64,000 bases of DNA from Sipunculus nudus. Taxonomy: Eukaryota; Annelida; Sipuncula; Golfingiida; Sipunculidae. Where the stretch lies: positions 92,509,624-92,573,623 of the forward strand of contig CM049308.1 of assembly GCA_026874595.1 (NCBI GenBank), read 5' to 3'. The number at the start of each line of letters is the position of its first letter. The stretch's first letter is position 1. Below the pieces are notes generated by a model. It did no database searches, was not told the DNA's origin, and saw nothing but the letters and a program-made list of their open reading frames with translations. Shown piece by piece: positions 1-12,930 of this stretch. The position numbers and the translations under genes were made by a program.

Positions 1-1789
1 TAAGCACTTTTATTTTATAAAATCTTGATCGATATACAACTTTCTATTTTTTGGCTATGCTTTGAGAAGGAAATAACAGGGACTGAATCGATCTAGAGAT
101 ATCTATATTTCTAAAGTAAGATTTATTTTCTGCACATTTCTTCTATGCTGTTTGACTCCGTGGGTTACACTTGAGCATTCTGATTATGAAGATGAATTTT
201 AATAAAGAGGGCAGTTGAGATTTAGTTGTATGGATCAGAGTAAGGGGATTGGGAGGGGTTTGATGGAAATTGACACTAAGCACAAGAAGAGGTACGTGGA
301 ATGGGTTGCATGTTGAAGTATAAAATTCTACCAAACCGCGGTGTAAGGAGTCCCGTTATGCCCTAAGGTGTAGAGAGAATTTGACTGAAAGTGCGGATAA
401 CCAGTTATTTTCTTTTAAATCAGGATATAGTACAAGGAAACCACAGGATCAGTGAAAAAGTAAAGCCACACTTATTGCCATATGTTTATTAATCTGGAGA
501 GTATTTGTGTAAGGGAATGTATGTATATGTAGCTATTGGATAGTACAGTACTCATGACGTGTGGATAGATATGGCGAGAGAAGCCATGTACGACTGGTAC
601 AGTGTGTAGCCAGCAAACTATTTTTCTGAGGTAGATTTCTCATGTCATTGAACAAGGTAGTCCTGTACTGACAGGATCAGTGTACCATAGGGGGTAATGT
701 TTTCATGTAAAAACTTTGTATTTCAGCCACATTTATAATAATAATAGTATCACAAAATGCACTAAGATTTGTCTGATATCTTGAACTTCATACTGAGAAC
801 CACAAATATAGTAACTTCATGACATACATGTATTAACATTATTGTTTCCTCATTATTGTTAATAAGCCTGTAGCAGCCTGATGTCAGCATGATACTTTCA
901 GTGTGTGGTAATTTTAGCATCTTCACGTATGTTGCAAACTATTTGGTTCATTCTGTTTTCATCTGTAACAGCACCAAACAGCACGAACCATCACCTGCAG
1001 ACACACCATCCCTTGTGATAGCTTGCACCATTAACTTCGAGCGGATTAGCCTCAATGGCAGCTTGAATTCGTACTCTTATATATCTCCCTATGTTTACAT
1101 AGTGTATATTATACCTGCCGATATGTGTAAATCGGTACAACATCAGGTGTTAGTCCATATTTCCTTGCTGTTAATATTTGTATAGGCTGGCAAGAATCGG
1201 TCAGGGGATAAATAGTCCTGAATGTTTGGGACATGCTACCCCCTCTGTTGCATTATATCGTACGGAGACTTGTATTAATTTGTCTCTGTTTACATGGAAT
1301 CCTTGTACAGACAGGGTGTATACAGTGAATGGGTTGGGTGAGCCAGCTTCATCACAAGTGTGTTCCTTTGTATCATTTTGTACGCTTCACGGTTTTCTCG
1401 CTACTGTCATAGGCAGATGCGTTCTAATTCTATCTTATCCACTGGTACATTGGACTGATCTTGTAACGTTGGCAGAGATGTTTTTGTAAACACTAGAATA
1501 TGTATCATTAAATAATTTTAAAGATACTCATCTTGTGTTCTTCTTCTTGGAGATATTTTGTTAACTGTTGTTATCCGTGATGCCTTTACATGACCTCGCA
1601 AAGTGAGATTGCAAGCATTTTGGACATTTGCTTAACAAAGTATGACAAAAGCATGTGGTGTTTAAAAAAAAAGACAGAAAGAAGACAAAATCGCATTCAC
1701 AGTCTCCGATGCATCATACACCCAGGGGTGGCTCTTTTGTGTTTACAATTCCAGTCTAGAATTCCTTGTAATATTGCCTTTGATCATCA
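1..1789. other. No supported gene; unique AT-rich sequence
   Basis: I see no homologous protein, repeat array or RNA gene here. Two open frames at 889-1489 (+) have no recognisable domain, no good splice context and a composition like the surroundings. The segment could be a 3' untranslated region of a gene ending left of the window, but nothing proves this. Confidence 0.5.
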
Positions 1790-4466
1790 TTTTTAGTTCA
1801 CTCTGTGAACCTATGCCATGGCGCAGCGTCCGCCGTCCACTGTCAACTGTCCACCGTCTGTTACCAAATATCTCAACAGCCAAAGCAGCTACCTTCATGA
1901 AACTTTGCAGAATTACTGATCATGGAATGGACATGCAAATAAGCTTTTGGTGGCGCCACCTATGTTGACCTACTTTCTGCGGGAAGAAATGGTCTTTTCG
2001 ACTTCTTTCAAGATAAGTCAAAAAGTATTAATATTGTGGCCTTCATATCATAGTCAACAGTTCCTTAGAGGAAGGGGAATAATTTGAGTATAAATTCAGT
2101 CAAGTCATATTCAAGATGGCGTCTCTATGGAACTTCAAATTCTGTCGATCGCAAAATATGACAGCTTGATGTGTTTCTATACATGATGTATTGTCTGTTA
2201 CCAAATATCTTTGAAACTGCTGCAGCCTTCAGTTTCAAATTTCACAGGAATATTGATCATATGACTGCCAGATGATTTTGACCTCCAGATGGCGCCACCT
2301 GTGTTGACCTACTTTCTGCGGGAAAAAATGGTCTTTTCCACTTCTTCCAAGATAAGTCACAAAGTATTGAAATTTTGGCCTTCATATCATAGCCAACAGT
2401 TCCTTAGAGGAAGAGGAATAATTTGAGTATAAATTCAGTCAAGTCATATTTAAGATGGCGTCTCTACGGAACTTCAAATTCTGTCGATCGCAAAATATGA
2501 CGGCTTGATGTGTTTCTATACATAGTGTATTGTCTGTTACCAAATATCTTAGAAACTGCTGCAGCCTTCAGTTTCAAATTTCAGGGGAATATTGATCATG
2601 TGACTGCCAGATGATTTTGACCTCCAGGTGGCGTCACCTGTGTTGACCTACTTTCTGCGGGAAAAAATGGTCTTTTTACACTTCTTCCAAGATAAGTCAC
2701 AAAGTATTGAAATTTTGGCCTTCATATCATAGCAAACAGTTCCTTGGAGGAAGGGGAATAATTTGAGTATAAATTCAGTCAAGTCATTTTCAAGATGGCG
2801 TCTCTACAGAACTTCAAATTGTGTGGGTTGCAAAATTTAGCAACTTGATGTGTTTCCATACAGGATGTATTGTCTGTTACCAAATATTTTCGGAACTGCT
2901 GCAGCCTTCAGTTTCAAATTTCACAGGAATATTGATCATGTGACTGCCAGATGATTTTGACCTCCAGGTGGCGCCAGCTGTGTTGACCTACTTTCTGTGG
3001 GACATAATGTTCCTTTCCACTTCTTTCAAGATAAGTCATAAAGTAATAAAATTTTGGCCTTCATATTATAGACAACAGTTCCTCAGAGGAAGTGGAATAA
3101 TTCTAGTATAAATTCAGTCAATTCATTTTCAAGATGGCGTCTCTATGGAACTGTGTCGATTGCAAAATTTGACAGCTTGATGTGTTTCTATAAATGATGT
3201 ATTGTCTGTTACTAACTATCTTAGGAACTGCATCATGTGACTGCTAAATAATTTGACCTGCAGGTGGCGCCACCTGTGTTTACCTTCTTTCTACAGGTTG
3301 TAATGGTCTTTACTGCTTTTTCCAAGATATGTCATAATGTATAAATACTTTGGCTTTTATGTCATAGTCAACAGTTCCTTAGAGGAAGAGGAATAATTTG
3401 AGTATAAATTCAGTCAAGTGATTTTCAAGATGGCATAACTACGGAACTTGATGTGTTTCTATACATGATGTATTGTCCGTTACCAAATATCTTAGGAACT
3501 GCTGCAGCCTTCAGTTTCAAATTTCACAGGAATATTGATCATGTGACTGCTTAATGATTTTGACCTCCAGGTGGTGCCACCTGTTTAGCTACTTTCAGCA
3601 GGCTGTAATGGTGTTTTCTGCTTTTATCCAAAATATGTCATTAAGTATTTATTTGTTATAATCCACAAAAAAACAGAGTCTTCTCTAGGACCCTTGGACT
3701 GATCTTTCCAAAACCTGGCATACTTGTTCCCTCACCTATGTAGTTGTAGGTAACAATGTTTGAGAACCTTTCTGTGCAGTACAAACCTGGGTTTCTTTTA
3801 TATAACAACCCTCAATCTCAGGAGTGGTTCAACATATTTAGCTGAAATTTTGCATATTCATAGATCTTGGACTCCTCAGACTTACACTCAAGACTGATGA
3901 TGCCATCTGCAATTGTTTTCCCATGGCATCCCTGGTACATTTGCTGTGGGTGAAAATTGCTCATATCTCAGAAGTGGTTCAATGTATTGATCTGAAATTT
4001 TTCATGTCTATCCATCTAGGAAAGTTTTCTCGTTAACCAGACAGGTGGCGCCACCTACACTACTTTTTGCGGAGTGTCCAACTTTGCATTTGCCATCTGA
4101 TCGTCTTAGTGTTTTTTCAGTGTATTGGGTTGAAATTGTGCATGTCCATAGATCTTCGTCACCTCAATCTCGTAAACAAGACTGGTGGCGCCATCTGCAA
4201 TAATTTTCCTGTGGTTTCCATTCATACATTTGCTTTTGGTGAAAATTGCTCATATCTCAGGAGTATTGGTCTGAAATTTGGCATGTGCAGTCATCTTGGA
4301 AAGTTTTCTCATAAACAATATAGGTGACGCCACCGACCTTGTGCAATAGGACAATGTTTACTTGGAAAGGAATGAATGGTATTTTCACATTCATTTATTT
4401 TTTAATCACTTGCCAAATTGCACAGTAATTCACAGAGTGAACATTAGACCCCTGGGTCTCTTGTTA
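1790..4466 (+). mobile_element. Complete tandem-repeat non-autonomous element (family E, Helentron/HINE-like)
   Basis: The 5' end has a T-run and then GTTCACTCTGTGAA (1796-1809). The 3' end has its exact reverse complement TTCACAGAGTGAAC (4429-4442). These form a 14-bp perfect subterminal inverted repeat. The repeat itself folds, since GTTCAC and GTGAAC flank a 3-nt loop. Four bases after the 3' copy comes a small hairpin AGACCCCTGGGTCT (4446-4459), then CTTGTT. Between the ends lie about six units of ~340 bp and a degenerate tail. No protein is encoded. Subterminal inverted repeats, a 3' hairpin and internal tandem repeats are the hallmarks of Helentron-type non-autonomous elements. The class assignment is inference, while the end structure is seen directly. 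Confidence 0.72.
1949..3660 (+). repeat. ~340-bp tandem array inside element E
   Basis: The phrase TGTTGACCTACTTTCTG recurs at 1963, 2302, 2641 and 2981, giving spacings of 339, 339 and 340 bp. Two more diverged, shortened units start near 3277 and 3581. Each unit carries a copy of the palindrome GGTGGCGCCACC or a one- or two-base variant just before this phrase (for example 1949-1960 and 3263-3274). It also carries the phrases 'caagatggcgtctct' and 'gctgcagccttcagtttc'. The first three units are most alike, which suggests recent local expansion. Confidence 0.85.
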
Positions 4467-6411
4467 TTAACTCTGGAAGTCATTTGAGCTGTAGGAAAGC
4501 GTCTGTCCAGCTATCAACAAAAAAATTCCAGACTGCATGACCTTCGAAGTTCAAACCTGTATCGTGTCAGATCCAGACAGTTCTTAAACATCCATGTGAC
4601 CGATGTTCTAGAAATACAAGTTTAAGAACATCCGAAATGTCGCTCTTGTCTGCAAAATAACATGCAAAAGCCCGAATTCTCGGAGAAACAATGTACATTG
4701 TTATGAAATTTGGTGATGCTAATGACTCAAAAGAACTGGTATAAACTGCTGGTACCACCATGAAAGCTTGTGTGCTTGTCCGTCTTCAAAAGATTTAGAG
4801 TTTATATAAGAAAAGAGGCGTCATCTGTATTTTTCAAATACTGTCCGTCATAAAATTTGATGATATGATGTTTGCATGATGATATGTCTTTTTACAACGG
4901 TCTCGAACATGGCTGCAACCACGAGCACCAAATATTACGGATATATTAATCTTTCCTCTAGTGATTCTGAGCCCCCTGGTGATGCAACCTTTCTTAGAAT
5001 AATTTCTTTGAGATGAAATTATCTTTTCCTCGTTTCCAAAGATAAGTATTTATATTTTTAGCTGTTGTCTGATATTTTAGAATTCCTCAGAGGTTGGAAA
5101 TAAAATTAGTAATAATTAAATCCAGTTATTTTCGAAATAGCCTCTTAACGGAACTTTGGTTGGGTGAATTAAAAAAAAAAGAAGAAAAAAATACATTGGT
5201 TTTGCATATACTATGTATAAATACCGTAGCCAAATATCTGAGTAACCGCAGCAGCCAACTTTCACACAAGTGTCAGCGATGCGACTGCAGTGTGATTATG
5301 AGCTGCTGGTGGTGCTATATACTAGTATACCTGTGATTAAAGATTAACAGCCAGTTGTCATATTTGTAATGAAGTGTTCTTGAAGATGATGAAGCATGTG
5401 AGTAAGAAGTTAATTATTTTCAAAAATGGGATCTTTACAGAACTTAAATGTCGTCGATTGTAAAATTTTTGACAATACCTTACAAAATAGCTCCCGAACA
5501 ATCACAGGTATAAGCACTAAATTTTACAGCAATATTAATCAATGACAGCTCTCTGATTTTAAGCTGCAGGTGGGGCTACCTGTTGAACTATATTATAAGT
5601 TGTGTGAGCCGAGATGACTTTCCAAATTTTCCTGAATAAACCAGAACATCAAGCCAGAAGACATTAACACCAGTTTCATGTCATTTTAAGAAATGATTGA
5701 ATGAGAAAGTTTAACAATGTTCAAAATTTTTCTTCATATACATATAAATTTTAAAATTCCCGATGGTTGGGTTGCATCAGTATCTAATGATGGTTTCAAG
5801 GTAGGTGAATGGTTGCAAGTGAGCTATTGATTATCTGGTGATTAACAGGTGAGTAAATTGAAAGCTATAGATTGCACCTCGTGTATGACTGCTGCTTAAA
5901 TTTGTTCATAAAAAGAAGCGGTAAATGGGAAATAAGAAACATTTTTTATAAAAGATTATACATTTTCTCAGTGATTAATGTATAATGATTACAAAATATC
6001 CCATGTATGTTGATCTTGAAATCTCTGAAGATTTGATTCGTTTAGTGGGGCGACGCTTTTTGTTCGGCTGACTACAAGTCGCCTGAGCTGCAGGGATAGA
6101 CCTTTGTCAGTCCGTATACTGGCTCGTTTAGAAACTGTTCGATCCACAAATCTGAAATTCAACGTACACCTATAGACACGCCTCAGTCGTTTGAATCCTT
6201 ATTTTATTTATGGGAAAATCCGAAGAAACCGGAAAAGCGAGGGACACGGTCTGGACACCTCTTTTGTGAAACACGCCATCTCCGTAAGACCACGTATTCG
6301 TTTCGTGCTCGTGTCGTCAATTTCTCGATTAAATAACGCTCACATATTATATTCAAGCGAGTGTGGACGCTATTAAGATTTCCTACCAAACCTAAAAACT
6401 AGTAGGCCAGT
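4467..6411. other. Degenerate repeat relics, no gene
   Basis: 4800-5640 contains decayed versions of the 340-bp units of the upstream element, with phrases such as 'accaaatat' and 'gctgcaggtggggctacctg'. 6040-6110 resembles an old 5' terminus of the GCTCAGCTGACTG family, with 'ttcggctgactacaagtcgcctgagct', and is unusually CpG-rich up to about 6370. Overlapping open frames on both strands at 6190-6390 are explained by this relic. Confidence 0.45.
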
Positions 6412-6722
6412 AGTGTAAGTGAAAAAGGTAAAAAATTGCAACAGAATTTCTGTTTGCACAATGAATTTTCATAAGGTTTGTAGTTTGACATACTAAAAGT
6501 CAACAGCAGTTAATGGGAAATATGAATATTTAACGTTTTTCTTATACCTGGAGTAGCAATTTCTAAAAATATTGGCTTTTGAAATGAATGACAATGCTAG
6601 TCCTCATTTCCGTTACCTCGGTTCCAAGCACGGCACTAAAGAAAGCAAAACTAATGGTATGATGACAAAAGATACTAAAAAGTGTCAATTTGGATAAAAT
6701 ATTATTTTAGGTGATTTTTTTT
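6412..6722 (+). repeat. Left arm of a dispersed inverted repeat pair (~310 bp)
   Basis: This stretch is the reverse complement, at moderate divergence, of 14328-14648. Matching landmarks include 'gcaacagaatttctgtttgcac' at about 6437 against 'gtgcaaacaaattctgttgc' at about 14603, and 'aagcaaaactaatgg' at about 6643 against 'ccattagttttgctt' at about 14399. The family is not recognised and no coding capacity is seen. Confidence 0.6.
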
Positions 6723-6939
6723 TTTTTAAATATTGTGTATTTATAGGGTCACTTCATAGACTTGTCTCTTATCCCTTACATCCATGCAGATATTGTTGTA
6801 TGTTATATTGAAGTGCATTCTATAATATCTGTGATTTATAACATTTTGACGAAATACTAATATTAACTGCCCCCTATAGCCGATATATTTTTAGATGCAA
6901 GGTGGACCTGCTCCTATCCAGAAAATATATCAGCTATTT

Positions 6940-8097
6940 TTCTTAGCGAACCTGTGAGCTTATGCGATGGTGCAGCGTCGTCCGTCGTACGTCGTCTGTA
7001 CGTTAACCATAGCTATCTCAAAAACGGCAGGAGCTAGCATCACCAAATTTTTAGCAAATAAACAGTCATCTGAAAAACTCTATCGGATTTTGTTTATTTT
7101 TTTCTTGCTGCATTTTCTGAGTTTTTATATGGAAAACGCTAAAAAAGCTTTAAAAATCTTTCTCCGAAACTGTCCAGCCAAATTGTCCAATATTTCACAG
7201 AAATGATCCCTTGAACAATCTGTTTCCACACATAAACCCACATATCTCGGGAACCGTTTGACCGATCAGGCTAAAAAATTTGCACAAATGTAGCCCTTTG
7301 ATAGCTTTATAACATACACTTAAAATGGTGGCGCCACCTGCAACCATTTTTGCACAGCGTCCATCTGTTCATCTGCATTGGGATAATATCACTCATATCT
7401 CGGCAGTGGTTTGACTTATCCGCCTGAAATTTTGCAGGCTTATACATCCTGGACAGCTTTCTCGATTTTATGACAGGTGGCGCCACCTACATTCACGTTT
7501 ACTCTGCAGACATCTAAGCTCATATCTCAGGAACCGTTCGACCGATTGGGCCAAAATTTTGCATGTATATAGATATCACATAGCTCTTCATCATTAGCAA
7601 AACTGGTGGCGCCACCTTCAACCATTTATGCACAGCGTCCATGTGTTCATCTGCCTTGGGATAAAATCACTCATAACTCGGCAGTGGTTTGACTTATCCA
7701 CCTGAAATTTTACAGGTTTATACATCCTGGACAATTTTCTCGATTTTGTGACAGGTGGCGCCACCTACATTCACGTTTATGCTGCAGACATCCATGCAAA
7801 TATGCAACACACCTCATTCTATTTCTATTCCCCTTGCCAATTAATCCGTGCCTCACTTCACCCTTCTCACTCTGATTTGTGCAGATACACATTGTCGCTT
7901 GTCGACAACCCATATTCTAGTTTTAAAATGTCCTAGTCTGAAACTTGCAGGTCCGAAACGTCCATTTTGCTGAAATCATAATGACTAAGGTAGATATGCA
8001 GGACGTAAGAGGATCAATATTAAATTTTAAAAAATAAACCTCCATTCATACTCCTAAACTTTGCACAGGTTCGCATAAGGCCTGTAGGCCTTGTTTA
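6940..8097 (+). mobile_element. Non-autonomous element of family D with a nested element
   Basis: The 5' end carries GCGAACCTGTG (6946-6956) and the 3' end its exact reverse complement CACAGGTTCGC (8064-8074). This is followed by a 7-bp-stem hairpin AAGGCCTGTAGGCCTT (8077-8092) and TTGTTTA. A minus-strand sister at 17758-18251 shares both ends and the 'tttcggacctgcaagtttcggac' interior but lacks the 7205-7915 block. That block is therefore a later insertion of the family C type. There is no protein-coding potential; the open frame at 6967-7206 is part of the repeat. Confidence 0.7.
7205..7915 (+). mobile_element. Family C fragment nested in the family D element
   Basis: It begins with the internal C phrases 'cacatatctcgggaaccg' and 'tttgaccgatcagg'. 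It ends with the C-type 3' hairpin GTCGCTTGTCGAC followed by 'ccatattCTAG' and T. Four palindrome sites lie at about 7327, 7474, 7605 and 7752. The C-family 5' terminus is missing, so this copy is 5' truncated. Confidence 0.65.
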
Positions 8098-9008
8098 TTA
8101 AAAACCTATTTTCACACTTCAGGACTGCCTAATATCAAAACCACTCATCTGTTTTTCCTCATATTTACCATAAATATTCCTCTTTATAGTTCCTATGTAC
8201 ATGCCAGAAATTGAGTCTGTTAAATATAATTTCTTTAAGTTATGGGCCCGAACATAATGGACTTTGTAAAAAACTAGGAAAAATATTTACTCACTTAACA
8301 TTAACAATTTTGAAACTAGAGTCTATTTTCCCAAGTATATAACTATGTTCAATTAAAAGATTCAATTGTTTACCAAAAATTAGATCTGAATTTTGAAATT
8401 TTTTAAGTTATTAGCATAAAAATAAAATCAGTACCTTACATTTTGCCTAACTTTGACCATGGCACGTTTTTTCCTTTAAGTACCATTGATTTAATTTTCA
8501 CAGCATGTAAACATAAGTATTTGAAAATAAAAACTTGAAAATTAGGCTAGTTATTGATTTTTTTCTTGAGGCTCGATTGTAGTCATTTGCTTTGATTACA
8601 GATTACAGGTCCCATTCCAGGTCACTGGAAGTCAGCTATGCCAGGGTTTCTGATTTGTTACAGTCACTGGGGGAGATCCCCTGCTGTGACATGTGTACAG
8701 TTATTCTCATATCACCACCCCCCCCCCCCCCCCCCCCCCACAACCCAACCCCTCAAGTGTTTTGCAGTAATTGTTATTGTTTTCACTGTATCTCCTAAAT
8801 TGTAATGCTGCTTCCACTCCAATATACAAAAATTTTCCTTGAAAAAGTAATTCAAGGTGTAATGTTGTAAGATGCCATGTTGTATTAATGTAGCATTTTT
8901 AAAGAAATCAATTTTCTTTTAATTGATTTAAGCAAATAAAATTAAACCAATCAGTATGCTTAAATTTATAAAATATCAAGCACATTAAAGACACAATTTA
9001 AAATTGTG
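8098..9008. other. Gap with a 22-nt homopolymer C tract and an old repeat
   Basis: No gene is seen. 8120-8220 matches 14746-14845 in direct orientation ('actgcctaatat', 'cctatgtacatgcc'), so it is an old dispersed repeat. 8718-8739 is an uninterrupted run of 22 C, followed by C-rich 'acaacccaacccct'. The rest is AT-rich unique sequence. Confidence 0.6.
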
Positions 9009-10559
9009 AAGAAGAAGAAAGTTTATTCTGGAAATAAAGGCCACCAGCCCATAGTTCCTACAATTCAATCAACATTTACAAGTCTTATTATACAAGCAAA
9101 AATGGAGAGTTCACAGTTATGATCAATTTAAATTTAAATTGTAAACAGTCAAGCAAACAACAAACAAACAAAGAATAACAATAATAAATAAATAAACATC
9201 TAACCAAGTAACAGTGTATCTTAAAACTAAGTATGGAATAAGAAGTGATAAAATAACCAATTTGCAAATACATAAGAATAATAGTAATAGTAATAATAAT
9301 AACTATTAAAAATAATAATCTATAATCAATAGACATCCTTAACTTTAATTTTACATGCTATTAAAAGATAATTTCCAATACCAAATTCAAGCACTTACAC
9401 AACTAAAATATATACATGTACATACAAGACATATAATATAACTATACTTTCCTTTATTAACCTTAATATATTGACCTCTAGTCAAGCAATAAACTTATTC
9501 AAACCAATTTATTTATATATATATACTTTTTACTGACTATTGCTGAATGGATTGAATCTGGGTAAGGGATCATTTTTGTTTCTTTAAAATATTTACAGTT
9601 TTAATATTTCTAGAAAAATGACAGTGTCTAGTTTTCAATTACTGTAGATCTCCTTTTAAAACTATAAAACATGTAAGCTGCTAAATTTGTTATTTGGAAT
9701 AGGTTATCAAAATTTAGTATCAACTTGAAGTTATATTCATTTGGTTCATGGAATTTCTTTGGTATATATTTGTTCCGCATATCAGTATATAAAGAACATT
9801 CCAATAGAAAATGAGTTTCATCCTCAATTATATTATATCCATTTTTTAAACAAAATAAACATATTCTCTCTTCTCTCGGGATACCTTTATGTCGACCATT
9901 TTCTACTGCCAATGTATGATTTACACATCTAAATTTTGCTAAAGCAGTTCTATAACCTTTATTTGTGACACATAATAAATATTTTTCAATGGTAAGCATG
10001 GACTTGAATACACCATAATAATACAACTTACTACAATCCGTAATGTTATTATGCCACTTTTGTTGTGCCATATCTATAATTCTCTGTTTAATACTAATGA
10101 TAAAGTGGTCAACATTACCAACATCTTGAGCCATCCAAATATATCCAAATCCAGCTTGAAATAACAATTATCTTACATGTGTAACCAAAGTTGTTTTCCC
10201 CCTGTCATCTAGCTAGTATAAAGTATTACATATGTGTTTTGGATACCGCTTATCATCCATATACAAAAGCTTAACCCAATACTTCAAACATTGGATGGAG
10301 TATTTTATAAATAAAGGAAATCGACCACATTCACCAATAGAACTGTTACATAAGAAGTATTTGATCCAACATTTAAAACAAATTTACAGAATTTATACTG
10401 TACTCTCTCTATTAATTCAACTGTGGTGTAACCCCACAGTTCACAACCATAATTTAAAATTGTGAAATCTAAATAAAGTATTATTTTTAGATATTTATTG
10501 TTTTGCAGAGTTAAAAGATATTTTTTTGTGGTAAAAAATAAATAAACATTTGTATGCAT
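9009..10559 (-). mobile_element. Degenerate non-LTR retrotransposon (LINE), 3' part
   Basis: Reading leftward, 10559-10305 encodes a piece typical of the region after the reverse-transcriptase catalytic core in animal LINEs (TILNYGCELWGY, then a short stretch containing IERVQYKFCKFVLNV). 10167-9628 encodes 179 residues ending the polyprotein. It contains a Cys/His cluster of the form CLFCLKNG...EDETHFLLEC...YTDMRNKY, the C-terminal zinc-knuckle-like motif of such LINEs. The two parts are in different frames and separated by stops, so the copy is dead. The 3' untranslated region runs to 9009 and ends in 'ataaactttcttcttcttc', a short tandem-repeat tail instead of poly(A). The catalytic core is absent, so the copy is 5' truncated, and the clade cannot be fixed. 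Confidence 0.75.
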
Positions 10560-11135
10560 GATGTGGGGTAATCTGAAAAGATTGAGATTTATGATGATGA
10601 TATTGAGAATTATGAATCAACTTTTATATTCAGATATATATGTTTTATTTGAAATGTTCAGAAATATAAACTTATAATAAAAATTTGATGTGATAAAAAA
10701 TGAGGATCTAATACAAACATTTGTTCATCATTTTCCTGCCTCAGCAGAATTGGAGATCAGGCTTTGTTTGCCATGTATGCATGTTGTTAATTAGTTATAT
10801 TTCAACTGTATACATTTCATAAAATAAAAAAAAATTACATATATATTTAATAATATATATTATAGAAAAAATAGATTCAATTGACTAAATGTGTAGACTA
10901 CTGAAATGTCAACAGTTAATCAAAAAGCCAACTATAATGATCATGGTAATAGTACATTTGTTCACAAACTGCTCAAATGCTTCAGTTTCAACATTAGGAA
11001 ACACATGGTCAGGTCGCAAAATATTATTTGCAACAATTTCTTGCTCATCAATATAAACCAAACATATAAACCAACCATGGCCTATATCACTTTATCTCCT
11101 TTTGATATTATTTAAGATTTTTACCTTCAAGGTCA
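10560..11135. other. AT-rich sequence, nothing recognised
   Basis: Low-complexity A/T stretches lie around 10640-10880. No gene, repeat array or RNA is seen. Confidence 0.5.
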
Positions 11136-11367
11136 ACTTCAGCTGAGCACAGTGACTCACAGATCCCTTGTTTTTGTGTTGTGTGCTTCCATGCCACAAT
11201 TTCAGCAGTGATGTTTGTGTAATTATATCTTGTTCAAAAGTTTAGTACGTGCATTGTTCATATACATGTCGCACATGTACATAAAAAGTAATGATCCAGC
11301 ATGGAAGCATTATACCTTTTGATATCCGATTGCAAAGGTTCACATGAGGCCTTTAGGCCTTGTTTAT
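11136..11367 (+). mobile_element. Composite 3' tail (GCTCAGCTGACTG family end plus family D end)
   Basis: It begins with a decayed alpha-type end ('cagctgagc...cccttgttt') and finishes with the D-type end: hairpin AGGCCTttAGGCCT followed by TTGTTTA (11350-11367). Nearly the same arrangement occurs inverted at 19825-20050. The two ends were therefore already joined before they were copied to both places. Confidence 0.6.
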
Positions 11368-11849
11368 TTAAAAATAAAATAATGAATTATTAGATGGATT
11401 ATTTGTAGTTGGAAATACCAAATATGCAGAAATTACCAATAATGCAGAAAATAGAAGACAGATAACAAAACAACCATCTCAGTCTTTATTCATAATCTTT
11501 TGGATTGTCTGATTTATTGTACTGTTCATATTTAGTCATCATTGTATCGTCTTTTATATATATCAGCGTTTTAGAGCATGCATAGCATGGATTTTACGCT
11601 TTATAAAATAAATTATTATTATTAATAATATTAATATATTATTATAATACACAAGAGCTTAAACATTATTCACCTTTCATTACTTTAGTCCAAAAAAGAT
11701 AATTTTTGAAAGAAAAATACTTTTCTTTTGGAACTGGTAATTTTCTAGACCATTATGAAATGAGTTTCATTTGTCCTTTCAGTTTAATTATAGGCGAGTA
11801 CTTGTGGTTGGTGTCAAAAACAACAGTTCATTCATTGAAAGGTTAAAGG

Positions 11850-12930
11850 GTGTTCCATGTGCGCGTATATGCATGAGAATCGTTCATATGATATTGTAAC
11901 TGAGGTGTTTCCATGTGTCCGTCAGCGTATATGCATGAGAATCGTTCATATGATGTTGTAACTGAGGTGTTTCCATGTGTCCGTCAGCGTATATGCATGA
12001 GAATCGTTCATTTGATATTGTAACAGGTGTTTCCATGTGTCCGTCAGCGTATATGCATGAGAATCGTTCATATGATGTTGTAACTGAGGTGTTTCCATGT
12101 GTCCGTCAGCGTATATGCATGAGAATCGTTCATATGATATTGTAACTGAGGTGTTTCCATGTGTCCGTCAGCGTATATGCATGAGAATCGTTCATATGAT
12201 GTTGTAACTGAGGTGTTTCCATGTGTCCGTCAGCGTATATGCATGAGAATCGTTCATATGATGTTGTAACTGAGGTGTTTCCATGTGTCCGTCAGCGTAT
12301 ATGCATGAGAATCGTTCATATGATGTTGTAACTGAGGTGTTTCCATGTGTCCGTCAGCGTATATGCATGAGAATCGTTCATATGATGTTGTAACTGAGGT
12401 GTTTCCATGTGTCCGTCAGCGTATATGCATGAGAATCGTTCATATGATATTGTAACTGAGGTGTTTCCATGTGTCCGTCAGCGTATATGCATGAGAATCG
12501 TTCATATGATATTGTAACTGAGGTGTTTCCATGTGTCCGTCAGCGTATATGCATGAGAATCGTTCATATGATGTTGTAACTGAGGTGTTTCCATGTGTCC
12601 GTCAGCGTATATGCATGAGAATCGTTCATATGATATTGTAACTGAGGTGTTTCCATGTGTCCGTCAGCGTATATGCATGAGAATCGTTCATATGATATTG
12701 TAACTGAGGTGTTTCCATGTGTCCGTCAGCGTATATGCATGAGAATCGTTCATATGATGTTGTAACTGAGGTGTTTCCATGTGTCCGTCAGCGTATATGC
12801 ATGAGAATCGTTCATATGATGTTGTAACTGAGGTGTTTCCATGTGTCCGTCAGCGTATATGCATGAGAATCGTTCATATGATGTTGTAACTGAGGTGTTT
12901 ACATGTGTCCGTCAGCGTATATGCATGCGC
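11850..12930 (+). repeat. 62-bp minisatellite, 18 copies
   Basis: The core CGTATATGCATGAGAATCG recurs from 11864 to 12916 with 17 intervals, all 62 bp except one of 60 bp (a 2-bp loss near 12022). The unit contains 'gtgtttccatgtgtccgtcag', the palindromic ATATGCAT and 'gttcatatgat(a/g)ttgtaactgag'. The copies are almost identical. The main variable site is A or G in 'gatRttg', which reads A G A G A G G G G A A G A A G G G from left to right. Near-identity implies recent expansion or homogenisation. It is not a CRISPR array, because there are no unique spacers and the genome is eukaryotic. Confidence 0.95.

Noticed and set aside
889-1489. Two consecutive plus-strand frames of about 100 codons
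   Set aside because: No recognisable domain, no frame linkage, no splice signals of note, and composition equal to the flanks.
11850-12930. Regular direct repeats resembling a CRISPR array
   Set aside because: The units are contiguous 62-bp tandem copies without unique spacers, and the DNA is clearly animal.
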